Positions 19,260-28,464 of a stretch of 31,095 nucleotides of DNA are shown piece after piece (within the stretch, counting starts at the first letter, position 1; every line of letters starts with the position of its first letter). The translations under genes and the position numbers were made by a program. The notes beneath the pieces were generated by a model. The model worked only from the letters and a program-made list of their open reading frames with translations, ran no database searches and was not told the DNA's origin. The stretch is from Stentor coeruleus (Eukaryota > Ciliophora > Heterotrichea > Heterotrichida > Stentoridae): contig MPUH01000875.1 of assembly GCA_001970955.1 (NCBI GenBank), positions 1 through 31,095 on the forward strand. Reading direction: 5' to 3'.

Positions 19260-19863
19260 GTAGGGTTTTGATGAATTAAGATTTTGGCTTTTTATTACTG
19301 AAATAAAGTATGTTACTATAAGAATTTTTATTTCAAAAAAAATGTTTAAAATATTTGGGAGATTGATATACAGTGTTGTGGTTTTTATATAATTTTTAAA
19401 GTGTTATAAGCTATGTAATGATTGTTTTTTGTTTTTGTTATATAATAGTTTAAATGATTATTTTTTTGGTAAATATTGACTAAATAAAAATAGTACTATT
19501 ATATATAAAAACTATATTTTTAAATAAAAAACTCAGTCTTCTCATAGTATTTTCTAATATATTTAAAATCCAAGCTTTATACTTAAATTTTAAAAGACAT
19601 CATAAAATCTTATATTCTCAAAGTGCCATCATCAACCAATATTTATAAACCCAAAACCCATCAAAATAACAAAATCACACAAAATCATCCCACGACAAAA
19701 TAAAACCTAAAATTGCAAATCTTTCTCATTTCTATCCCCCATAAATTCCCTAAAATCCTAACTTATTATCTTTCCACTCTCCCATCTCTAAAAACTTCAT
19801 CCCCATATTGAAATCCCAACACACAAAATCCTAATATTTTTTTTTCCTCGACAGTTATTTATA
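19260..19863. promoter_or_regulatory. Intergenic region upstream of the adenylate kinase gene
   Basis: No gene is seen in these 604 bp. The first half (to about 19500) is poor in C. From about 19560 to the start codon the plus strand is C-rich with very few G, matching the 5' composition of other genes here. No specific element is identified. Confidence 0.4.
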
Positions 19864-22842
19864 ATGAATAAATCCTCAAAGCAAGAAGTTCAGATATTTT
19901 CTGCACAATACCCAACGCCGAAAATAATATTCTTATACGGTTATCCTGGATGTGGTAAAAAGCATCAAGCTAGCCGATTGAATACAGAATACGGCTATGT
20001 GCATTTAGACTTAAAAAATCTAATGACTCAAGAAATCCGACGTGGAGGGAATGATGGGCAAATATTACAAAAAACCCTTGAAGCAGGTTTAGTACCCCCA
20101 GCTCATATACGAATAAATCTTCTTATAAGAGCATTTTCTTTAATCCCAGCCCCATCTTATGTCATTACAGGATTTTTGAAAAATTTGACTGAAGCTTTGG
20201 AGTTTGAGAAACAGATTTGCAGTATTAAAATTATCGCTAATTTTATAGTAACTGATTGGGAAGAGTTCTATAAAAGACCTGCTTCAGTTGGGAAACAAGA
20301 CCGAATTGAGTCTTATAGAAATTCTCAACAGGATGTTCTTGAGTTTTATAGAGCTTTAAGTGTTGTTAGAGATGTTGATTCATTAGGTGTTGCTGATAAA
20401 GTGTTTAGAAAATTAAATCAAGCAATTCAACCTGAAGTGTTTTTCATTGTTGGGCCTCCTGGTTGCGGAAAAAATACTCTGGGGAAAAAAATGGCTGATC
20501 GATATAACTTAGAATTTATAGACGCTGAGAGTATATTATGGGAAAAAACTTCAAATAATAGCATGAAGAAAATCACTAACAATGATGCGATAACTAAAAA
20601 AATAATTTTAGCTATGCAACAACAGTCTCATATGAGATATCTTATTCGAGGTTATCCTATGAATGAATATCAACTAAAACAATTTGAATCATCCTTCGGT
20701 CCACCTACAAAAATGCTTTACTTAGCTCTTTATAAAGAGGAATTAATTCTTAGATGTAAAAGACCAACAATAGCTCAAGAATATGGTAACTTCTCTAATT
20801 CTGCTGGTAAAATGCTTGATTATGCTGAGAAAAAAAGTTACTTTAGTAAAATTGATGTCAATTTAAATATAGATCAATCCTTAGATCAAATATCTAAAGT
20901 TATCGAACCAGAAGCAGTTATGATTATGAATGATACACAAGATAAAGCTAAAAATTTCTTAGTAAATCAAGGATATCAATATCTTAACCTTAATGAAGCT
21001 ATGAAAAGTATATGTTCAAGGCTTACAGAAAAAGGAAAAGAGATAATTCGTCTTACTGAAGCTGGGAAAATTGTATCAGGTAAAATGCTTATTAAAGTCA
21101 TGCAAGATTTTTTATATTCCGGGTCAACTTTTGGTAAGAAATTTGTCATTGGGGGAAATTATCCGAATAAAGTTAAGGAGTTGGAGTTTTTTGAAAGGCA
21201 TTGCGTGAAAATACAAAGACTATATTATTTTGTTGAAAATGAAGGAGATTTGATATCTAATTTTGTTGAAGAGTATGATTTATTGACTTATATGTTTGAT
21301 AGAGGCCAGTTGGTAAGATTAGAAAATTGTGACAATTATATGGATTCTTGGACTGATGATATAAAAAACAGAGTTGATCGTGCATATGGTCGTTATATTC
21401 TATTTTTAGGATCAACATTATCAGGTAAATCTATTCTTGCGAAAAGATTTTCAGACAAAACAGGCTATAAAATGATTAACTATGAAGAAATCCCAGAAAC
21501 AGTAAAAACGAAAAAATCAACCGAAGATGAGCCTTATGAGAAAGTAACATTTGATGACTTACTTGAAGAGATAATGTTTAACATGCAAAACCCAGAAACT
21601 ACAATTATTTTAGATGGAATACCTCCAGAAAGCCAAGTACTAGAAGAAATCGAAGCACAAGGCGATGATGAAGAAGTTAAAGATCGCACTATAGAATACA
21701 TGAATGAAGTATTCGACAAATTTATATCAAAACTCGGATTACCTTATCTTATCTTCCACCTCAACTCAGATGCGAAAATCCTCCAACAAAGACTTTTCAA
21801 AAAACTCGAACTAGGTCCAGAAGATGAACTTAATGAAGACCAAATAGAACCTCTAACAAAAAACATAAAATCTGACTCATACCTCGCGTCAAAATTTTCT
21901 AAACTCAACAAATCCTATCCTTTAACTTCTATAAAAAGTGCTAAAAAAAAAATATTTTATTCAGTCAACACCAACATATCCGAATCCAAATCTTTTGACT
22001 ACATAAAATCTATTTTCACGCCAAAACTTGTCATAGTCGAAGAAACATTACAAAAAGATATCCTAACAATAGTCAACAATATATGCATAAATCATGATTT
22101 AGTTCATATAAATATCCCTAAAATTCTTATATTAGAAAGTAAAAAAAACACTGAACGAGGTGAACTTATAACAAGTCTCTTAAAACAGAAATTATCAATT
22201 CCAACATCTTTAATTACAAGTGTTATAAAAGACCATTTAATAAAGATATTTATATATGATCAAATTGTTATTTTAACACAGTTTATTGATAATAAAGACC
22301 CTTATCAATATCCAAGGTCTATGGATGAGTTTATTTCTATAGAAGAAACCTTAGGAGAAATTGTTGGTGTTGTTATTGTCACCCCAAGGATTAAAAAAAG
22401 ACAAATTGATGTTGATCAAATACCTGTTGTTCATTACCCGCCACCTAAAAAAGAAGAAGATGAGGCTAAACAAGAAGAAAATGAAGAAGGGGAAGAAGTT
22501 GTCNGACAAATTGATGTTGATCAAATACCTGTTGTTCATTACCCGCCACCTAAAAAAGAAGAAGATGAAGCTAAACAAGAGGAAAATGAAGAAGGGGAAG
22601 AAGTTGTTCAGAAACCACAAGAAATACCTTTACCGCCAAGGTCTGAACCAAGAAAGCCTGTAAATCTACCAAAAATGTTCCAGTTATACAAAAGAAACAT
22701 GCCGAAATTCGTCAATAAAGATGATGACTACCCATTAGAAAAAGCTCTGAAAAAAGTTTTCAAATATGTCGCGATGGGCAAATATCTCAGCCTTGACGAC
22801 AATGAAAGACTTAGATGTCCAAACATCCAAATTATTAACTAA
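19864..22842 (+). CDS. Multidomain adenylate kinase-like protein (AK9/axonemal type)
   Basis: As written it is 992 residues; about 957 once an assembly duplication (22400-22608) is collapsed. Several adenylate/nucleoside kinase modules follow one another. Module 1 has a P-loop GYPGCGKK (26-33). Module 2 has GPPGCGKN (about 197-204) and an RGYP substrate motif. A third module (about 355-500) has no P-loop. Module 4 has the classical GSTLSGKS (about 516-523). In modules 1 and 2 the P-loop Ser/Thr is replaced by Lys and Asn, so catalysis there is doubtful. The 830-890 region is Glu/Lys-rich. Serial AK domains of this kind are typical of AK9/AKD proteins of motile cilia, which buffer ATP/ADP or act structurally. 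The CFAP20 neighbour agrees. Exact orthology is not settled. Confidence 0.8.
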   Translation: MNKSSKQEVQIFSAQYPTPKIIFLYGYPGCGKKHQASRLNTEYGYVHLDLKNLMTQEIRRGGNDGQILQKTLEAGLVPPAHIRINLLIRAFSLIPAPSYVITGFLKNLTEALEFEKQICSIKIIANFIVTDWEEFYKRPASVGKQDRIESYRNSQQDVLEFYRALSVVRDVDSLGVADKVFRKLNQAIQPEVFFIVGPPGCGKNTLGKKMADRYNLEFIDAESILWEKTSNNSMKKITNNDAITKKIILAMQQQSHMRYLIRGYPMNEYQLKQFESSFGPPTKMLYLALYKEELILRCKRPTIAQEYGNFSNSAGKMLDYAEKKSYFSKIDVNLNIDQSLDQISKVIEPEAVMIMNDTQDKAKNFLVNQGYQYLNLNEAMKSICSRLTEKGKEIIRLTEAGKIVSGKMLIKVMQDFLYSGSTFGKKFVIGGNYPNKVKELEFFERHCVKIQRLYYFVENEGDLISNFVEEYDLLTYMFDRGQLVRLENCDNYMDSWTDDIKNRVDRAYGRYILFLGSTLSGKSILAKRFSDKTGYKMINYEEIPETVKTKKSTEDEPYEKVTFDDLLEEIMFNMQNPETTIILDGIPPESQVLEEIEAQGDDEEVKDRTIEYMNEVFDKFISKLGLPYLIFHLNSDAKILQQRLFKKLELGPEDELNEDQIEPLTKNIKSDSYLASKFSKLNKSYPLTSIKSAKKKIFYSVNTNISESKSFDYIKSIFTPKLVIVEETLQKDILTIVNNICINHDLVHINIPKILILESKKNTERGELITSLLKQKLSIPTSLITSVIKDHLIKIFIYDQIVILTQFIDNKDPYQYPRSMDEFISIEETLGEIVGVVIVTPRIKKRQIDVDQIPVVHYPPPKKEEDEAKQEENEEGEEVVXQIDVDQIPVVHYPPPKKEEDEAKQEENEEGEEVVQKPQEIPLPPRSEPRKPVNLPKMFQLYKRNMPKFVNKDDDYPLEKALKKVFKYVAMGKYLSLDDNERLRCPNIQIIN
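22400..22608. repeat. Assembly junction: 104-bp near-duplicate around a single N
   Basis: Positions 22400-22503 and 22505-22608 match over 104 bp, with N at 22504 between them. They differ at three bases: GAG/GAA, GAA/GAG, and the last base C/T. The differences are synonymous. Total excess is 105 nt, so the frame survives and the protein appears 35 residues too long. Confidence 0.9.
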
Positions 22843-23070
22843 AAAATTCTATAGGATTTTATCAATTTTATAATAATAAACCTAAAATTGTTATTTCATA
22901 TATAATATCATATGATTAACATAAAATATACTTTTTTTGTATAAAAACATATGAGATAAACTCAACGTACCTATTATTTAACAACTTTTTAATCAGAAAA
23001 TTTTGCGAGGGAAAGTTATGATTTTATATCAGAAAAGAAATTTTTCTTGGCTACCATTTTTATCTAAAAA

Positions 23071-23724
23071 ATGATACGTTTTTTAATAATGTTATTCATC
23101 TTGATAGGAATTGTATTTGGAGTCAATGCAGGTGTTGAGTATTTGGGTTATGATTTGACTATTAGTTGGACTTTTCCAGAAGAAGATTATGTTATGTTTG
23201 AACTTGCTGTACCTTCAACATATAGAGATGCATTTGGGTGGATTGGTATTGCATTGCAAGATGCTAGAGATGCTAGGGATAGCTTTTCATGTGATTATTA
23301 TATCGCACCTATGGAAACTGGGCTTATGACAGATAGGTATGCTCAAGCAAATGGGTTTTCTGAGACTGACGAAGATCTTGGCTGCAAAACAAATCTTGAT
23401 GTTTCAAGTGAAGTTGTTGGGAATTACTTATTGGTTAAATTTGGAAGACCTTTAATCACTGGAGATAGATGTGATATTCCGTTATATAAAGATAAACCTC
23501 TTATGGTTAAGTATGCTATTGGACCTATGATTAATGGAAATATAGAACAACATAGTTATAGATATCATGGCCTTGAATATGTTGTGCTTTCAGAGAATTA
23601 TGAAGATAAAAATAATGATGAAAGATTTGTTTATGGTCCTTGGATGGTGAAAGATTTCCAACATGAAAAATGGTTTGAAGAATATGGAGACCCTGCTCCG
23701 GTTGATTATGCTTATCCTGAGTAA
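23071..23724 (+). CDS. Secreted DOMON-like domain protein
   Basis: This 217-residue protein has a clear signal peptide (hydrophobic 3-17, cleavage probably after VNA at about 20). The rest resembles a DOMON fold. It has a strand with LTISWTFPEEDYVMFELAV, then FGWIGIALQDARDA, the family's hallmark G-W-x-G-[IF] strand. Further beta-rich sequence follows. DOMON domains bind haem or sugars and occur in dopamine beta-monooxygenase and in cytochrome b561 fusions. Here neither a monooxygenase nor a b561 domain follows. No C-terminal membrane helix is present, so the protein is probably secreted or lumenal. Cysteines at about 71, 109 and 135 could form a disulfide. Single exon, TAA stop. Confidence 0.65.
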   Translation: MIRFLIMLFILIGIVFGVNAGVEYLGYDLTISWTFPEEDYVMFELAVPSTYRDAFGWIGIALQDARDARDSFSCDYYIAPMETGLMTDRYAQANGFSETDEDLGCKTNLDVSSEVVGNYLLVKFGRPLITGDRCDIPLYKDKPLMVKYAIGPMINGNIEQHSYRYHGLEYVVLSENYEDKNNDERFVYGPWMVKDFQHEKWFEEYGDPAPVDYAYPE

Positions 23725-24388
23725 TTAGATAATTAATTACTTTAATTAGGAGTGTTGTTAAGGATGTGAAATAGAAAAATAGTTGTGGGTTTAATGAATG
23801 GGTTAGATTATGATTTTTTGATGGTTAAAATAAATTAATGGAGGAAGTGAAGGGAAATTGCAGTTAATGGGGATATTTTATGATTAATAGGAAAATTTGT
23901 CTTGTTTGTGTTTAAAAACAAAAAGAAAGGTGATGAAAGTGTTTAATGATAGTTTTTTTTTTTGGAAAAATTTTTGGGTTATACTGTAGATTATATAGAT
24001 AAAATGTGTTAATAATAAAAAATTATAATTTTACTGATGATGTGTTTTGATAAGTTGCTTTTGTGACTGTAGTTAATTTTGATGTTGTTTTTAAATTATT
24101 TCACACATGAATTTTTGGTAAGTGCTTTTGTGACTGTAGTTAATTTTGATGTTGTTTTTAAATTATTTCACACATGAATTTTTGGTAAGTTGCTTTTGTG
24201 ACTGTAGTTAATTTTGATGTTGTTTTTAAATTATTTCACACATGAATTTTTTTTAATAACAATATCTAAATTCATCAAAAAAATATATTCGAATCATCTA
24301 AAACCTTCCTTTCACTTAAATTTCATAAATCAAACCTTAATATATACTCCATCATATAAAAGCCAGAAGCTAATCCTAAAAATCTATT
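23725..24388. other. Convergent intergenic region
   Basis: It lies between two convergent genes, and no gene is seen. From 23725 to about 24050 the plus strand is G-rich and almost C-free. After the tandem repeat it becomes C-rich and G-poor. The 3' flank of each gene is therefore C-poor on its own coding strand. Confidence 0.45.
24051..24251. repeat. 67/68-bp tandem repeat, three copies
   Basis: Copies lie at about 24051-24118 (68 bp), 24119-24185 (67 bp, one T missing near its start) and 24186-24251. The unit begins TAAGTTGCTTTTGTGACTGT and ends near CACACATGAATTTTTGG. Apart from the 1-base deletion and the last copy's end, they are identical, so the expansion is recent. An open frame across 24214-24402 is a by-product of the repeat. 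Confidence 0.93.
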
Positions 24389-25249
24389 TTATGTTCGCTT
24401 AGGCTTAGAAGATACTGATGGGGTATTTGATACTCTTGTTGGAATACAAGCTGCAACTCCAAGAACAAGTACAAAAGCAATTATCATCATAGCAGGTACA
24501 GAACTAAGAACTGACCATAAAGATTGATTTTCTTCTATAAAAATATTTTGTTCTTCACTTTCAAAGTTTTCAAAGTCTATTTCATCATCTAAAACTTTAT
24601 CTGTTCTATATCCTCTTTCGTCTTTATTGATTTCTTCTTGGATTTGGCGCTTTAAACTTTCGATGTACCTTTTTTGCTCATAATAGTTTGTTTCTTCAAG
24701 TTTACCTTTGAATAATACTATAGCGTTGATTTTTGGGTTGTCGAAATCGGTCTTGAGGAAGTCTATTTTTAACTTGTTGTTTTTGAGGCAACCTTTAGCT
24801 TCTTTGCCTTTAATCAAAATATTACCATCTCGAAATTCAAAAGGAATGAATTCGTCATAAGCTGCGTACTTGCCAACTTGTTCGAAAATATCTAAATTCT
24901 CAACAACCACTGTATCTCCGATTCTCACACTGAATAGTTTTTCTTGTTCCTGATTGAACCAAACTTCTGAAAATTTCAATATTAAAACATACTGTCCAGG
25001 TTCATCAAGTGGGATACCATAATTAAAATCCTTAAGTTCATATCTTTCAGTCTGATAAACCTCTGGATATTTCGTCAACTTTATTTGAAAACTCTTTCCA
25101 AAATCACTAGTAATACCTGAAGAATATCCATTATCCGCAAAGTAAATCACATCATCACTTGTAGTGATTTCTGGTCCTCCACAATTTACAGCATACTTAA
25201 CTTTTGAAGGATCCAAAGCTAACACAACAGGAATCAACCATGTTAGCAT
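24389..25249 (-). CDS. MLEC: Malectin, ER glucosylated-glycan lectin
   Basis: This 286-residue protein has an N-terminal signal peptide (MLTWLIPVVLA) and a malectin domain at about 17-180. Family landmarks are in order: YAVNCGG, SDFGK, YQTERY, YVLILKFSEVWF, ENLDIFEQVGKYAAYDEFIPF and DNPKINAIVLFKG. A charged coiled stretch (about 185-235) follows, then one transmembrane helix at about 247-269 and a short basic tail ending KPKRT. Malectin is a type I ER membrane protein that binds diglucosylated N-glycans and works with ribophorin I in glycoprotein quality control. The domain order and length match the animal protein. Single exon, TAA stop. The upstream gap to the next minus-strand gene is only 51 bp. 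Confidence 0.93.
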   Translation of the reverse strand: MLTWLIPVVLALDPSKVKYAVNCGGPEITTSDDVIYFADNGYSSGITSDFGKSFQIKLTKYPEVYQTERYELKDFNYGIPLDEPGQYVLILKFSEVWFNQEQEKLFSVRIGDTVVVENLDIFEQVGKYAAYDEFIPFEFRDGNILIKGKEAKGCLKNNKLKIDFLKTDFDNPKINAIVLFKGKLEETNYYEQKRYIESLKRQIQEEINKDERGYRTDKVLDDEIDFENFESEEQNIFIEENQSLWSVLSSVPAMMIIAFVLVLGVAACIPTRVSNTPSVSSKPKRT

Positions 25250-25300
25250 ATTTAACCTTAAAAAAGTCTCTATTTTTATATTCTAAAATATAAACTAATC

Positions 25301-26200
25301 TTATTTTTGCGAAATGCTTATACGAGCAACAATTTCTTCATCATCATCACTATCATAAAACTCTTCACTACTTTCATAGCTTTCACTTTTATATCGACTA
25401 TTTTCTGATTTTTTAGTCTCATGTCTTATCTCTTTACTTATACTACCTTTAGGAAACTCTCTGCTTAAAGATTCTTTACTTCTTGTATCTCTACTTTTTG
25501 TGCTTTCTCTATATCTATCTTCTTTAAATTTTGGGCTTTTTGGTCTGACATCTGAAATCGATCCATTGTTTTTTTCACTTTTTCTTTCTTTTAAAGGGAT
25601 TTTACTTGTATAATAAACTCTGTTATTTGGGAATTTATAAAAGAAGATTGTCACTTGTTTTAAACTTTTTATGAAAAGTCTTTCAAGGTCAGTTAGTGGA
25701 GAGTTGAGTTCTTCCATTCCTAGTTTGATTTGAGGTTTTGTTGCAGTGTAGAAATTCTCATAAAGAGTTGTTGATACATGGACTATTGAAGGTAAATTTT
25801 CTAAGTAAATTAGATAGTCTGTTGCTGAGCTAAAATCTTTTGACCATGATGGTCTGATATTTTCAATACTTTTATATAGTCTTTCTCTACAATTCATTAG
25901 CTGTTCTTTTTCTTTTTTTTGCTCATGCTCACATCTTTTTATGACTTGTTCTTGAATATCAGCTTCAGTGCAACTTTTTGCTTCAGAAAGCCAATATTGT
26001 CGATATGTTTGAACAACTTTATAATACTCATCAGTTCTTTTTTTCATAAGCATTATACTAAGAGCTACACCAGTTCTGTTATCTTGAATATAAAGGTATT
26101 CAAGTATTGTTAATAGATCTAAATTAAATTGCATGAGTGAATCACATTCAATACTTAATTCAGAATTTGCTTTACCTTCTCTTGTACTAGAGCAACCCAT
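25301..26200 (-). CDS. MGCSS-type acylated protein of unknown function
   Basis: This 299-residue protein begins MGCSST, a consensus for N-myristoylation at Gly2 with palmitoylation at Cys3. Membrane anchoring from the cytoplasmic side is therefore likely. Residues about 20-200 are mainly helical, with a central Lys/Glu/Gln-rich stretch and a conserved-looking RPSWSKDFSSATDYL region near 117-131. The C-terminal 90 residues are low-complexity and probably disordered. They are rich in Arg, Lys, Ser and Glu (KSRDTRSKESLSREF) and finish with an acidic cluster (YDSDDDEE). I recognise no family. It lies 51 bp upstream of malectin on the same strand. TAA stop, no intron. Confidence 0.65.
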   Translation of the reverse strand: MGCSSTREGKANSELSIECDSLMQFNLDLLTILEYLYIQDNRTGVALSIMLMKKRTDEYYKVVQTYRQYWLSEAKSCTEADIQEQVIKRCEHEQKKEKEQLMNCRERLYKSIENIRPSWSKDFSSATDYLIYLENLPSIVHVSTTLYENFYTATKPQIKLGMEELNSPLTDLERLFIKSLKQVTIFFYKFPNNRVYYTSKIPLKERKSEKNNGSISDVRPKSPKFKEDRYRESTKSRDTRSKESLSREFPKGSISKEIRHETKKSENSRYKSESYESSEEFYDSDDDEEIVARISISQK

Positions 26201-26340
26201 TTATTTTTTATTAGATGTACTAAAGCAACCATTAACCTAGTTATAGTTGTGCAAATAATTAAAATTGTTTAATTTCAGATATTAATCTAAAAGTTACGGA
26301 GATAAGCTATAAAAATCACTTAGATAAACTTTAATAAATA

Positions 26341-27528
26341 ATGGATAAAGCTATCATAGGAATAGGCTTAAGCATAAGAGTTCTAATGTTCATTTTAGGC
26401 TTCAAACCATATATCAGGTATATGGACTCTCCTTATACAAGCATAAAAACATATNATATCAGGTATATGGACTCTCCTTATACAAGCATAAAAACATATC
26501 AAGAAGGTCTTGCGTACTTGGAAAATGGTATCAGCCCTTATTATTCAGGATCTCCAGTTCATGCCCCTCCACTTTTACTATACGCTTATTCTAATCTATC
26601 CCATACTGGGGTATTTTGTATTTTAGCTATAGTAGAAATAGCTGCAGTCTTTGCTTTGATGAAACTTTTTAAAGTAAATTTCATACAGACTAAAACTCCA
26701 GGAGCAATATTTTACCTTAACCCTTTTTCTATATACATGATACTAAACCTATCTTTATCTATTCTCAACTGCGCAACAACAATATTTTTTATTTATTATA
26801 CATCCGGAAGACGAAGAATCAAATCAGCATTTGTCTTAAGTTTACTTATTTATCTTGACCCAAGTCTAGCGATATTATCATCTTTTTGGTATTTCCAACA
26901 TTTTACTTTCCGCATGTATTTACACAGTTTTTTCATGATATTAGTCCTTGTTTTAGCTAGTTTTGCTATTTCAGGTTCTAATTGGGTAGTTTTTATTTAG
27001 CTTGAATCTTGCCAGTATGCATTTTTTTTTATGACAGATGTTCAACCAAGTTATGGTATTCGTTGGTATATAATGATAGAAGTGTTTAAAAGATACAATT
27101 TTTTATATAGTGTTATGATTTCAATGCATATATGGGTTTATGTGTATCCTTTGCATAGCATTTTACATAAATTTCATAGATATTCTGGATATGATAAAAT
27201 TGGGGAATTGTTTGTGGCTATATCGCTAGCTGTATGTTATATTAACCATCCTTTTCCAACATTTTATGAGTATGGGTTGGTTATTGCGTTTTTTATCCCT
27301 CATTATGAGATTATAAAAGATGTGAAATCAGCGTATTTTACGGTTAATTCTTGGGTGATTGGATCTGTTTTGGCTGCTTCAATGTGGGATATGTGGATAA
27401 ATCGTTTAGGAGGCAACAGCAACTTTTTTTTCTTCCAGACAGTCTTTTGTAATTTAGTCGCTATTGGCTTTGTTGTTGGGCTACTTTATCAACTTGTAGA
27501 AAAAACAAACAAAGTAATATCTAAATAG
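26341..27528 (+). CDS. PIGU: GPI transamidase subunit PIG-U
   Basis: Exons 26341-26985 and 27001-27528 encode 390 residues as written. Collapsing an in-frame assembly duplication (26411-26499) gives about 375, near the usual 380-435. It is a multispanning ER membrane protein. It has the family's N-terminal SPYTSIKTYQEGLAYLENGI, then SPYYSGSPVHAPPLLL, the YLNPFSI motif, and after the splice FMTDVQPSYGIRWYIMIEVF. The last matches the LTPNIGLFWYFFxEMF motif of PIG-U/Cdc91. PIG-U is an essential part of the GPI transamidase that attaches GPI anchors to proteins. Ciliates use GPI anchors on abundant surface antigens. The TAG stop lies 93 bp before the GET4 gene on the same strand. Confidence 0.93.
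26411..26499. repeat. Assembly junction: 44-bp direct duplication around a single N
   Basis: Positions 26411-26454 and 26456-26499 are identical, separated by N at 26455. The excess of 45 nt preserves the frame and duplicates IRYMDSPYTSIKTY within PIG-U. Known PIG-U proteins have one copy. Confidence 0.94.
26986..27000 (+). other. 15-nt intron of PIGU
   Basis: The sequence is GTAGTTTTTATTTAG, in phase 0 and ending in an in-frame TAG. Removal joins ISGSNW to LESCQYAFFF and restores the conserved MTDVQPSYGI region. Confidence 0.95.
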
Positions 27529-27621
27529 CATAAAATACTCAATAGGTGCAAAGATATAATTACTGAACAAGTTGTCAAGACTTTATCAAATCTTAAATAG
27601 TTCGCTTAATAATTTTGGGAA

Positions 27622-28371
27622 ATGGAAAGCTTTCTAGAAAAACAAATTCAGTTGCTTGAAGAAGGCAAAATATATGAGTTTGCTCAGAATATTGGAAATA
27701 GAGCAAAGAGACACTTAGCAAAAAAAGAATATACCGAGTGCCAAAATTTAGCAATGAACGGGATACTTCATTTGTTAAAGAAAAAAATCAATGATTCCAT
27801 ACCTGAACTCCAAGAACTATTAGTCCAAGCTTCAGTTACCCCATTAAGCTTCCCTTTGATTGAAGAGATAATATCTTTGTTGCCAGAAGATGCTGGGATT
27901 GTATTAATGAAAAAGATAGTAAAGAACTCAAATGATCCGAATATATATGAACTTTTAGCTAAATCTATGGAAGATCAAGAAAACATCCCTAAAGCATTCC
28001 TTTATTGGATTGGTGCAAACAACTTTAAAAACCTTTTGAGAACCTTACAGATTTTAATTGATCGTGGATATCCTGGAGAACAAGATTTATTCATATGTCG
28101 GACAATATTAATGCTTCTTACATTCAAAAACTCAGGTGTGGCTACACACTTAGTTTCTGAGTTTAAGTATCTTGAAAGTCCTCTTTTGAACTTTTCTAAG
28201 TTTCTTATCCAAGCTGTAGAAAGTAATGAAAGAACTTTATTCAATATACTTAGAGAAAAATATTCTAAATGGCTTGCTAGAGACCCAAAGCTTACAAAGT
28301 ATCTTATTCAAGTAGAAAAAGTGTATTTCAGTGGGGAAAAAACGAATACTTTACTTAGTTTATTAGGTTAA
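27622..28371 (+). CDS. GET4: GET4/TRC35, tail-anchored protein targeting factor
   Basis: This 249-residue alpha-helical solenoid protein is shorter than human GET4 (327 aa), mainly at the two ends. The diagnostic segment is RGYPGEQDLFICRTILMLLT (about 150-169), which matches the family's RGYPGEQDLFIARAVLQFL. LLNFSKFLIQAVE, LFNILREKY and IQVEKVYF follow, in the same order as in GET4. GET4 bridges the GET5/UBL4A-SGTA chaperone complex to the GET3 ATPase and so delivers tail-anchored proteins to the ER. No GET5-like gene is visible nearby. Single exon, TAA stop. Confidence 0.92.
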   Translation: MESFLEKQIQLLEEGKIYEFAQNIGNRAKRHLAKKEYTECQNLAMNGILHLLKKKINDSIPELQELLVQASVTPLSFPLIEEIISLLPEDAGIVLMKKIVKNSNDPNIYELLAKSMEDQENIPKAFLYWIGANNFKNLLRTLQILIDRGYPGEQDLFICRTILMLLTFKNSGVATHLVSEFKYLESPLLNFSKFLIQAVESNERTLFNILREKYSKWLARDPKLTKYLIQVEKVYFSGEKTNTLLSLLG

Positions 28372-28464
28372 TATTTTTTGAAAATGAGATGTTTATAATA
28401 AAAAGTTGAGAAAAAAATATATAAAGCAAAATATTATAAATGATTTAAGGGATAATAAAAGAAA

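Noticed and set aside
22351..22663. Frames on both strands across the 22504 N
   Set aside because: They are overlapping shadows of the Glu/Lys-rich part of the adenylate kinase gene, doubled by the assembly junction.
24214..24402. 62-codon plus-strand frame after the DOMON gene
   Set aside because: It begins inside the tandem repeat and overlaps the end of malectin; low-complexity with no domain.
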